From positions 1,984,001-2,048,000 of the forward strand of contig JADFUC010001351.1 in assembly GCA_019722365.1 (NCBI GenBank): 64,000 nucleotides of DNA, written 5' to 3'. The stretch is from Lithospermum erythrorhizon (lineage: Eukaryota > Streptophyta > Magnoliopsida > Boraginales > Boraginaceae). The position numbers and the translations under genes are program-made. A model generated the notes under the pieces. The model had not been told where the DNA came from, made no database searches, and saw only the letters and a program-made list of their open reading frames with translations. Positions 23,646 to 34,605 of this stretch are shown in pieces; within the stretch, counting starts at the first letter, position 1, and each line of letters starts with the position of its first letter.

Positions 23646-25940
23646 CATGCTTGCTCGTTTTTGTTATTATGTTATGATTTATGTAGTTTGATGCTAAAAA
23701 TCAATCATCAATATGAAAATAACTCATAATTTATGAATTAATCATAAAAGAAATTAATCTTTCAGCGTAGGACGAGTTCAATCACATCAAGTAACAGCTC
23801 ATCATCATAATTTGATTGCTCAATATGAGGACGTCAAATGTCTGCACCAGCAATCAGCCAAGAATGCTAATTTAACGGCCTCTCCACACTAGATCGAGAC
23901 CGGGCAAATACGACCTTTTGTGTGGAATAAATAAGATGTTGGGACCACCAAACTGTAATATTTATATTTAAAGTTAAGGACCAAATTATGACGTCAACTA
24001 TTAGAAAAACAAAATCGTAACTTGATCTCATTTCGGGACCATACTACCAATTCGCTCTCATATCATACATCAGCTAGTAGCCTAGTACTAGAAATTACGA
24101 CTAGTTTCTACCTTCTTCATTGCGTATATATACTATTAAGAATAATGAGATTCTATCGAACAATCAATTGGTGATATATAGTTAGTGACTCTCAGTATTC
24201 TAGTTCGTATGTATAACTTGATCCAGTTAACCATATATTATTTACACGCGACCTTATCATCGTTGGGATTTAGCCTACGATATTACGTTGTTAATCATGC
24301 GATTCGCCTAAAAATTGTCTAATTATCCACATTAATGATTCTAGTTCACGAAAATACGCTAAAGTTAGCTACTTAATGCCGCTCTATACTAGCGTTTATT
24401 CTCGACCGCCTCAAGCTTCAATTTCAAGCTATCTGGCTTCCTATTTTCTTTTTTCTTGTTTCACCCTAAACTATTTTTTCTGTCTCATACGCTTTGATCC
24501 AATTTACACATTTAACAATATATAAATTCATTAAAAGTATTAAATATCTATTTTGTTCTTAATTACAACTTTCTTTAATATTACATTTTCAAAATAAAAC
24601 ATATTTTAAAATACATTAATATATGATGATACTTTTAAAATAAATAAAAATTAAAAATAAACCCAACCCACATCTTTATTAACACTTCCTAATGCCCACA
24701 CACCAATCCATCACCATTTCATATGAATGTGTAATAGGATATTTGAATTCATATGAAATGTACAGGTAAGTGATGTTTACTTCCTAATATCTGATGCTCT
24801 GCTGCTTAGTATATAATATTCTAATAATGTGTAATAGCCATATATGATTGCTCTGCTGCTCAACCTTCATGAATGGTTGAGTGGTCTCATCAGATATTTA
24901 TTTTTGGGAGACGACGTTTGATAATACATATTGTAACGTTCATCATTCGACACATATTGCTCATTGATCACACTGCTTTTGTAATTGCCCCACCTTTGGC
25001 CATTCAAATTTCAAAACTCTGGGTTAAACCGATTTTCTATTGTTCGATTTGGCGTAAAACTGTCCAACACTTATTTATTAAATAATTTTTCAATTTTAAT
25101 AAACTTTGGACAAAATATTTATCACATCCAAATACTCTGTATTAATCTCATCCAAATATTTTATTAAAATTAATAATCTCATCCAAATATTTTTCCCAAA
25201 ATTTTAATAGAATTGAAAATATTCAAAATGAGCGCTGAATAATTTTACCCCGTCAATTTGTCCAAAAGGTCATTTTGAAGCGAATGCATCGTCGGTACAC
25301 TTTTTCAAAACACGCCATGATCGACGCTATTTTTAAAACACGATGACGAACACAAACGCCGCTAAACACGCATTTATCTAATCCAGCCTATTACCTTATT
25401 TTTGGGTCTTTTTGTTGTAGCGTTCGAGAAACAAATAATAAGAACAATGAAAACTCGGGTTCTTCAAACAATTGTGTGGTGGGCGGTATGAATTCATATA
25501 TAGAGCTAAATGTGTAAAAATTGGGTCCGTACACATTCTGGCATAAAGTTAAAATGTTTTGTATGCAGCGCATGTTAAGAAAATATGCAGCATTGCATGC
25601 TAACTCCGAAACCCGAGTGCAGATATTGAAAATAAACGATAAAGATAGCGGTCAAACCAAATTAGCCTAAAAAATTATTACACCTCAACTTTCACTTTTT
25701 ATTTATTTAAATCATCGATATTCATTCATAAACCGTAATTACTACATACAATTAAATTAGGTGAGACATAAATATCAAACGAATCGAAAGCCTTCAGACA
25801 TAACTAATCGACATATATCCGATAGACATAAATCTAAATCTCTACTAAAGAAAATATTAACATGCATCATTGTGTAATCTAACCCATGATCCACAAGTGT
25901 ATGTCTCCCCAAGTTTTGAATGTGGTTGCCACTTTGACTC
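23646..25940. other. Intergenic DNA, no gene seen
   Basis: Nothing coding is supported. The 60-72 codon open frames near 24873-25167, 25391-25573 and 25775-25993 overlap each other or AT-rich runs and lack motifs. Confidence 0.55.
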
Positions 25941-25944
25941 TTTA

Positions 25945-26165
25945 AATTCTCATTCATGCATCGATGGTTTAACTTATTTATAAGATGTTTCAAAATGTTT
26001 GTCCATTAATAAGCTTGAAGGGGAGAAGTTAATTAGGGATGTATGGGCACTTGGGGCAAGCAGGACGGCTAAGTTGAGTTGTAATGAAGTAACAGCAAGT
26101 ATGATAGACCATCAATCCATCATCATTATTAGGAAGTGTCGATCTTTGGCCTACCATAATCAACA
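25945..26165 (+). repeat. Duplicated upstream segment, copy B
   Basis: Shares ordered words with 22950-23085 (TTTCAAAATGTTTGTCCAT, CTTGAAGGGGAGAAG, TTGAGTTGTAA) and with 5600-5710 (TTGAGTTGT, ATGAAG, CCTACCATA). A frame at 25999-26265 is open for 88 codons but has no family signature. Confidence 0.5.
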
Positions 26166-26707
26166 CTACTACTTCAAGCTATTGAGATTGCCTTCTTGCT
26201 TCACTCACATGCAATATTTATTTCTGGATCACTTCACTCATAGAGCTTTTGGGTCACCCAGCTAGAATCCTTTAATGGACTATTTCTTGATTCGTCCATT
26301 AAGTGATTTGATTGTCATGTTTTTATTTGATATCCGATCAATTTGATCACGAATTTTACATTCTAATGGAGATCTTTTATTTCAAGCAATCTTAACATCG
26401 CAGTCAAGACTATTTGAATTTCAATTAATCCATTTATTCTTATACACAAACCACTTTGATTGTGTTTGGATGTGAGGAGTTGACTTGATTTGAAATTGAT
26501 GATGGTTTTTTATTATCTACCAATTTTTCATTATTACTTATGTCATTTGAAAATGTTGTATACGTTCCAATCAATCCAAGTCTTTGGACATAACAACAAA
26601 TTAGACATAAGCCAAGGAATTAATGTTGTCTATCTCGAATTCATTTATCCATCAACCTTATATTAAAATTCCTATACAATGTGAATATTAATGTAAGTTC
26701 TATATGC

Positions 26708-26960
26708 TTGGGGATAATATTAAAAAAATTGAAAATGATGCAATCCTTTGACTTGGAATTTCATTTAGGTGAAATTGAAAGCAATGCAGGGGAAAGATGA
26801 GGTTGACTTTTGATCAGTTACTGGTTGGCTGTTGTATCTTGACTTGGAGTCCTTGTATCCATTTCAGTTTCACTGTTCGAATGTTTAAGTGATGTTCTCT
26901 ATTTATAATTACATAATTTATTAATTTAATGGCCCCAATATGACTTAGACATAAGGCATT
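26708..26960 (+). repeat. Duplicated upstream segment, copy B
   Basis: Counterpart of 9296-9600: GATGCAAT, TTCATTTAGGTGAAATTGAA, GAGGTTGAC and CAGTTTCACTGTTCGA occur in the same order and strand. Confidence 0.6.
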
Positions 26961-28211
26961 CATCTTTGGTACGGCTTATTTTGGATAATGAATTTCACGG
27001 ATATACTCCTATAGATTATGAATATAAATTAAAGCGATATACACACTTTTTAACACATGTAAGGTTCACCGTGTGATGTTGGAACGGGAAACAATATACA
27101 TACATCCAAATAGTATTTTTTTTAGTACTGAAATGACTATTTTACTCCGAATATAATTTTTATAACTATCACACTTACAAATAGGGGGGCAAAATAGATA
27201 TTTCACCCTTAATTTCTTACTTTTTGGATGTGTGTATAACAGTTCAGTATTGGAACTAGTACATTTGGAAGTTATGGATGGTGGAACTTGGAAGTAGTGT
27301 GGAACCATGTGTAGAATGAAATGGATAATTTTTTTAACCTTTTTTTCAATGGAAAAAATTGGTGGAACCAATTGGTTTTGATGTCCAGTGAATGTCAATG
27401 CGATGAGATTAAAAACCATTCAACTTTATTCTATTTGTCGAATGATTAAGTACCCTGACATGGTAATACCCCTAGGCCCCAATTTATTACTCCGTGTTAA
27501 AGTATTGTGACTTGTGATTTGTGAACAAGAACAAAAAAATTGAAATAAAGTTCATTAGAGCAATTATGCAAATTTATGGGGTCTAAAAATAGATATCGTA
27601 TATGTTCACGGAACCATTACAAGTCCTCAAGGCATAGCTCACTTTGTGGGTTTGATTTTTAAGTATGGCGATTGATTGCTAGATTATAACACTCGAGATG
27701 ACATATAGTCAATATTCTAATATTTCGAGGCATATTTTGCGAATCGTAATTAAACTTCTTAATATTATTTCAAGACATATGACTGGGGCCTTACCATTGG
27801 TGTCTTGAGAGTCGAGACTCTCAACTGTTTTTGGGAACCATTAAACCCAACCGACAAGGCCTCCAGTCTTGTCGAATAATTCAGTCGCTTAATGGGACTA
27901 ACAAGTAATTCATTAACGAGCCCATGATTGTGGCCCACAACGGACTTCCATGCTAAACCAATTATAAGGGCATTTGATTATTGACTAATTAGATTTCATC
28001 AGGCATAAAAGTTAAAACCATTCATCTAGATAATGATTAGCTAAGATGATTAACACATGCAATCAAAGTATTAATCAAACATTAAAGATATATAGAATTT
28101 TAATGTAATTTTATGTGATTTTTACATTTTCGTCCCCTCAATAAAGTAATTTTCATTTTCATAATTAACTAAAGTATTTTTTATAAAATATTTTTTAGGG
28201 TATGTTAGTAA

Positions 28212-28435
28212 TACTCCCTCCAATTCATTTTAATTGACTCTCTCACGTATCGAGATAAATATTTGATCTTTAATTATATTATTAAAAAAATTAAAAAATT
28301 TAAATTTTGAAAGTATTTTAAAAAGCATTTAATCCAATGATATAAATTTTATATTTTTTAATAATGAATAATTAATAATTGATGGTCAAAGTTCAATTTA
28401 AAAATTAAACAACAATTAAAGCGATTGAAGGAATA
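28212..28435 (+). mobile_element. Stowaway-like MITE, member 3
   Basis: A TA dinucleotide flanks both sides (28212-28213 and 28434-28435). The left end is CTCCCTCCAATTCATTTTAA and the right end, in reverse complement, is TTCCTTCAATCGCTTTAATT, giving imperfect terminal inverted repeats around a 220-bp element. It has no coding capacity. Interior words are shared with members 1 and 2. Confidence 0.8.
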
Positions 28436-29933
28436 TTATTCAACCTCTAATAAAAATATCATTTTAACTCACGACAAGTTAAATCGACGGACTGAGATTT
28501 CTTAATAACCTGAAATGATAATAATAACTTATTTGAGAAGGGTATATGTATGCAATCTTTAACATCACATGTAGAGAACTGGAAACACATGTACATGCAT
28601 TATACATACTTGAGTTGCAATATTAAATACAAGTAGTAAACATAATCGTATGCATTAACCTTATACGGTGTATTGATTACTAGAGCATTTCCTCCATAGT
28701 TGTTGCTCAGAGCCCATAAATGTTAATTGTCAAAAAATTCAAAATTGTACCACTAATTTTGATCCGATTGCAATTTCATCCTAATCAACTATTGGGTTTA
28801 GGTTTAATCCTCGAAATTTCAATCACATACTCCGTATCATTCATCGAAATGGATTGAATAACCAATGTGGTACGTTTTGGAAAATTTAAGGAATCATCCC
28901 AAACCGAACAACAAACTGACATTATAGTGCAAACGGATCATTATTATTGTTGAGATGTAAATCCATAGCATAGGCTATGGTGAGTATTATTGAACGATAA
29001 AAATAATAAATTGTGAAGAGTATTAAATTATTGGTGACATTGTTTAACGTGAAGGAGGGGCGGAGGTGACAGTTAGGATTTTTGTTTGGAGTTAGATGAA
29101 GCTCATGTGACTTGGCCGGACTTGTCCGCAATAACTTCAATTTCAATGGGGTTGTTTCTCTAGCTACTTAAGTAGAAATAAGTTGCCCCTCATTGATTAT
29201 GGTCCGGTGCAATAAACAGTTGTCTATAGTATTTTTAGGGTCTTTTTCAAAATTTCAACAATTAAAAAAAATTAAGGAAAATGGTAATGACAACCAAAAA
29301 TGTAGAATTGATTAGTTTTTAGGTAGGGAATTATTATTTGTATTCTATGGTTTTTGTTAGTGCATTAGTCTGTTTCAGATACGTTGTTACATTTTTATAT
29401 GATATTCTCTGTTATACTTCTATAGAATGCATATTTTTTTTTAATTTTTTAATCACTCAACCTTAACCAATCATCTTTCTAACATTATCTTCTACTAATT
29501 TCAATTCAAAATATTTTCCAATTTTACTTTTAAAGACAAAATTTTATATTTCTTATTTTTTAATGGTCAAAATTATTAATATCAAGTATATCTTCCAAAA
29601 AATATAAATGACAATTATTAATATCAAATATATACCGATATATATAAGATTTGATAAGAAAGAATATTTGAAAGATTAAAAAATGGTTATTAAATAAAAG
29701 TGAAATACAGAGTATCGTACAAAAAGTATAATGTTTGGAGCAAGTCAGTCAATCATAAGATTTTGTAAGAAGATTGTAAGGAAAGATTTACTTGTTTCAA
29801 TTATAATTTCAACCACCACCAACACTTTTTTTTGTCTGTCGTGTTGCAATCAATTTTAATGTAACAATGAGTTCAAAAATCTGTGGCCTATAACCATTTT
29901 GGGTTTATATTTTCCCATTTTTCGTTTACTTCT

Positions 29934-29942
29934 CTATATATT
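29934..29942 (+). promoter_or_regulatory. Candidate TATA box for the intact BODYGUARD-like gene
   Basis: CTATATATT lies about 430 bases before the chosen ATG, in a pyrimidine-rich setting. This would imply a leader of roughly 400 bases. No experimental mapping is available and the DNA is AT-rich, so this is only a candidate. Confidence 0.25.
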
Positions 29943-30083
29943 CTCTAAAAGAATTGAGGGAAGCATACTCATTTCTCATACCCTTTCCCCAATTAGGAAA
30001 AGCCAAGGACATGTTGGTTAACCCCCCATGACCATTTTGCAAAAGATCTTGAAAACACAGAGCATTTTTCTCACTATCTTTCT

Positions 30084-30368
30084 CTTGTTTGTTTACCTTT
30101 CTCTAGCTTTTCAGAAGTCCACATTTTTATTTTTTCTATAGAATGAATCATCAATTATGAGACTTAAGAAATTGTAATTTCCATATGTTTTGTCATAATG
30201 TATGTCACTACACCTAGTCAAGCTGATGGGTGCATTCATTGATTCTTGATATCTTCTTGATCATTAAAAAGGGAAGTTAAAATCAAAACAACCACCATTT
30301 CTTTTTGGTCCTAGCCAAATCTTTGCTTCTCATCAAGATTGTACCCATATTGGTTTAGAATTATTCCA
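30084..30368 (+). promoter_or_regulatory. 5' leader / promoter-proximal segment of copy B
   Basis: Conserved with copy A in two blocks: 30084-30230 matches 12276-12455 and 30226-30290 matches 14108-14165. The conservation right up to the ATG at 30369 supports that start over the in-frame ATG at 30339, which would add ten residues absent from copy A. Confidence 0.5.
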
Positions 30369-31905
30369 ATGGCCCTCATGGAGCAAACAAGAACATTTCT
30401 CACAACAACAGGAAGATTTGTTAATGAAGTCATAAGCTTCATAATCTTCTCTGTTTTAGACATTCTTGATTTCATCTTATGTCACACTTATAGGGTCTTA
30501 GATTTTGTGTTTGAAGCTGAATGGAAACCTTGTTATTGTTCATCACCAAAAGAAGCCATAACAAGTAGTGGTAAGATCTTGGTTTCAGAAAAAGGGGAAT
30601 CTAAGAAAATTGTTTGTTTGAGTTCAAGTACCCTTCAACTTGAAGAAATTTCGGACACTTTGTATACTAGACCTTCACTTGTATCTCAGGTTTCTAAATC
30701 CACTGTTAGAGAACTAAAGAAGCTAAAAGTGGAGACTACAATGATACAATCTTGTGAGGAGATCAAGAAAGGAATGGTTAGATCATCAACTTTTAGTGTT
30801 AATTCCACCATTGTGGAAATGTTGCAAGGAAAAGTTGGAAAAGTTCAATCACATTGCATTCCTAGATGGTCTGATTGTGATTGCCATACTTGCCATTCTT
30901 GGAGTTCTTCTTGCAATGATACACTTTATGTGAAAGCTCATGGAGAAAGAGATAAGGAAATTCTCGTTTCTTTTTTGCGATTCTATTTAATGTCGCTATA
31001 ATTATATTCAAATTAGAAGTTATTATCAATATAGTTTTATCGAAAATTAAGAACATGTAGTCTTTTGATTAGAGTTAGAATTGCGATAGAGCATAGAGTA
31101 TCGCCCGACGAACCTAAGGCAAGTGTTCCTTAAAAAGAAATGTTATTTTACACTTGGACACTTTTAACATATTCTCATTATATCCTAAAACATTACTTAT
31201 AAAAAACTAATAACGTACATATTAGTTCATAACACGTACACTTTATGTACTCATAATCTTGAAATCTTAGTGCTCTTACTATAGTAAATTTATTTAATTA
31301 TATAGATTATTATTATAATTATACAACCTTGTTATTTAATTTTTGATTTTTTTTAATTTGACAGATAATGTGCAAGACGATGTGATATTTATTCATGGAT
31401 TTATCTCTTCCTCGGGGTTTTGGACAGAAACTGTGTTTCCAAATTTTTCAGAGTCAGCCAAGTCAAAATATAGGTTTCTTGCATTTGACCTACTTGGATT
31501 TGGAAGAAGTCCAAAACCAATCGACTCACTTTATACTCTTGGAGAGCATTTGAACATGATTGAGGGATCTGTTCTTGAGCCACACAAAGTGAAATCCTTC
31601 CATATTGTGGCACATTCATTGGGGTGCATTATAGCTTTAGCTCTTGCCGTTAAGTATAAAGGATCAATTAAATCTCTAACTTTACTTGCACCAGTAAGTA
31701 CTCTCATGCAAGATTTCCTATTTTTTCCTTAGTGTTTTATTATCACTAATAAACAAAATAATTAAGGAGGTGAACTGTGTCATGAGTCAACTCATTGATA
31801 ATAAATTAGTTCACTTTTAAAACTAGAGTTTTGCAAATAGATAAAGTAGTTGGTAGGACCAAATTATAAATTGTCTACATGTGATAATAAATGCAACAAA
31901 TGGTG

Positions 31906-31954
<49 letters not shown>

Positions 31955-34427
31955 AGTTAAGAGCGCATAATTGATTCACTTAGGGTACACTACTATACTT
32001 TTCGACATTGTTGAAATCTGACTAATGTTTATTTTGATATAGCCTCTTACAATTTGAAAGACACTTATTGTTATACTCCGTATTTATTTAAGATCGTGAT
32101 AAATATAATATTCATATTGACATTAATTTTAAAGTTATTTTTATAATAAAAAGTATTATATAACTTTAGTAGTATATCTCAAACAAAGTTAAGTTGGTAT
32201 TATTATCATCGTACCCAGTAATTTTAGTAGTATTGAATCTTAAGGAAATATTTTTATTTGAGAAAACGAAAAGTCTTGTCCATCCAATTATTAATATAGA
32301 AAATTAAATGATATTTTAACTAAAGTTGAATAATAAAATAATAATGTGCAGCCTTATTTTCCAACACCGGAGGGTGAAAATGCAACACAATATATGATGA
32401 GAAGAGTGGCACCAAGACGTATATGGCCAGCCCTTTCTTTTGGGGCATCAATTGCTTGTTGGTATGAGCATATAAGTCGAACCATTTGTCTTCTCATTTG
32501 CAAAAACCATCGGATTTGGGAATTTATTGCCAAATTAGTTACAAGAAACAGGTGTGTGTCACTTTCCTTTCCTTGAACCAATTGATAATACTACAAGCCT
32601 ATTACAATAGAAATAACTTATTATGTGTACAACTTTCAATATATGTTGTTTAAATTTCAAGTAACCAATTACTTATTCGAAGGCATGGAATTAGTAGGAT
32701 AGTTATCTGTTATAAAATGAGACGCGTTCATTTTATATCAGGTGACCCCAATCCCTTATTTCATTTAGTTTGAATTAAATAATTAATTTTTAAAAGAAAA
32801 TTGTTTAACTAAATTCTTGAACCAACAGAGTATTTAATATTACAGTTGAGTGGGCAGTAGAGGAGCCAGCAAGTAAGAAACATGGCAAGGGATGTATGAG
32901 TTCACATCGTGATAGTAACTAGTGAATTGAATTATTTCCATACTAATGGGACCTCTACTTTTTTTTTTCTTTATTCATGTTCAAGTAAATGTTTGTTGAA
33001 GAAAGACTCACAATAAATTATGAGCTAACAAATATATACAATCCAACCTGGATCTATTAATACGTATATATGTCTTCATGCATATAAAGTATGGTATGTA
33101 GTTCACACACTTAAGGTTGTTGGTGAGAAAAGATGTCCAAATTAGGAAGATAGTATTATAACCTTCACCTCCACTTGGGGAGATTATTAACAGTTAAATT
33201 TTTTCTTAGAAGTAATTTTTTACTTGTGCTAGGAGTATAGAATGCAATTTGTTACATTTTAATTACTTGGGGATTTATGAATATTCTAGCTAGCATCTCC
33301 TTCAAAGATTAATACTATGAATTTAGATATTTCTATTTTTTGGCATGTATATTTCGACATTACATGGAAATTTTCTCTTCTTATGTTACTCTTAAAATTA
33401 ATATGAGTATTGAAGTGATCCAATTAATTATCTAAAAAATTGTTGCTGGCAAGACAAATTATAGTAAATGACTTGTACGCTAGTACTTACAATCTAGCTT
33501 GTAAAGGAAAGGTCTCACTATCCTTTCTAATTTTGTACTCCGTAATAAATATAGCTTGATATGAGTGAAGGAAATAGTAATTGAGTTAGCTACGTTTCCA
33601 TTTGTGGTCAACCAACTGCATCTAACGTCATTATTACCTAAAACATAGCTTACCTTGTACCAAATTTTTCCCCATAGTTGTTGACCTTACTAAATTAATA
33701 CTATGATCCTCTTGATCTATTTTCTTTCTGGCTCTATTTGATTTTTCATAACCTCTCCTTATTTATTTTTCTATACATGTTACTTACTAGAACAGAATTA
33801 TTTTCTATAAACACTAAAAACAGAATTATTTTCTATAAACACTAAAATAGAATTAGTCTAGATTATAGAAGAGTATACCAAAAAACATTTGATATAGTCA
33901 AGATTTTGAAAATTTAATTAGTGGTGCATATAATTGAATATCACACTCCATAGACGTTGAATAAAGTATCATTATATTTTTCTATCTTGATTGTCACGTT
34001 TTGAGCTTCTCTAAAAATTAAGGAAATAAATTATATATAATGATACTTGTACATTTATGCATCTGTCCTTGTACTAATCCTGACTTCATCCCTGAATATT
34101 CATAGAATCCGGACTTACTTGATGGAGGGGTTCTGGTGCCATACACACAATGCCGCATGGCATACTCTACACAACATCATTTGTGGGACAGCTGCTAAAA
34201 TTGAAGGCTATTTGGATATAGTCAAGAACAACATGAAGTGCAATGTAACAATTTTCCATGGAAGATATGACGAATTAATTCCACTGGAATGCAGCTATAA
34301 TGTTCAAGCCAAAGTTCCTCGAGCCAACCTTAAGGTGATTGAAAACAAGGACCATATTACCATTGTTATTGGTAGACAAGAGGCATTTGCAAGGGAACTT
34401 GAAGAAATTTGGGCAAATTCAAGTTAA
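30369..34427 (+). CDS. BDG-like: BODYGUARD-like alpha/beta hydrolase, copy B (four exons, 477 aa)
   Basis: Exons are 30369-30951, 31365-31693, 32352-32551 and 34106-34427; the joined frame has 477 codons, close to Arabidopsis BODYGUARD. The N-terminus (about 17-45) is hydrophobic and is followed by EAEWKPCYC and, near 175, RWSDCDC, both family hallmarks. The hydrolase fold shows FIHGF (oxyanion, about 204-208), the nucleophile Ser279 in AHSLGC, the acid Asp426 in GRYDELIP and the base His454 in NKDHITIV. These proteins act in epidermal cells or their walls and are required for cutin deposition; the exact reaction is unsettled. Introns 2 and 3 are GT-AG, but intron 1 begins with AT (see separate entry). 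It is the tandem sister of the gene at 14175 and the only one with the full triad. The family is very clear; the orthology group within BODYGUARD paralogs is not resolved. Confidence 0.9.
30952..31364 (+). other. Intron 1 of copy B with non-canonical AT donor
   Basis: The exon-intron junction implied by homology is AGAG|ATAAGG, where copy A has AGAG|GTAATA; the acceptor is TTTGACAG. The protein needs a phase-1 donor here. I looked through the surrounding frame from about 30905 to the TAA near 31000 and found no GT in phase 1 (GT at 30966 is phase 0, that at 30994 is phase 2). The donor also lacks the ATATCC core of U12-type AT-AC introns. Confidence 0.7.
31911..31951. repeat. (AT)n microsatellite in intron 2 of copy B
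   Basis: About twenty uninterrupted AT units. Copy A intron 2 has no equivalent, so the tract expanded after the duplication or was lost from A. Confidence 0.9.
33792..33847. repeat. Short tandem duplication in intron 3 of copy B
   Basis: The unit AGAATTATTTTCTATAAACA followed by CTAAAA is present twice in a row. Confidence 0.75.
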
Positions 34428-34605
34428 TAATAAGGAATCATCAAGATTACTACCATCAAGCTCCTAGATCTTTTATTGTGTCATGTGAACTTGGATATAT
34501 GTGTTGCGTGCAATTAGTTTCAAATAGTACAAAGAAAAATAATCAAGAATTGATATACTATGTCAAGAAACATTTGGCTAGTTTTCTGGAAGAAAAAAAA
34601 TTATA
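34428..34605 (+). other. 3' untranslated region of copy B
   Basis: Conserved with 17667-17830 after copy A (CTCCTAGATCTTTTATTGTG, TATATGTGTTGC, GTCAAGAAACA). The 65-codon frame at 34409-34606 overlaps this conserved untranslated DNA and is not credible as a gene. Confidence 0.6.

Larger units (their letters stand above)
26166..30083. other. Intergenic DNA upstream of the intact BODYGUARD-like gene
   Basis: Contains the duplicated stretch 26708-26960, a MITE (28212-28435) and no recognisable gene. The 117-codon minus-strand frame at 27066-27419 falls in a low-complexity region and shows no motif. A TATA-like CTATATATT lies at 29934-29942. Confidence 0.5.

Noticed and set aside
27066..27419. 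117-codon open frame on the minus strand
   Set aside because: No recognisable motif, low-complexity flanks and no support from the duplicated locus.
30339..30368. Earlier in-frame ATG for copy B of the hydrolase
   Set aside because: The ten extra residues have no counterpart in copy A, and leader homology between the copies continues up to the ATG at 30369.
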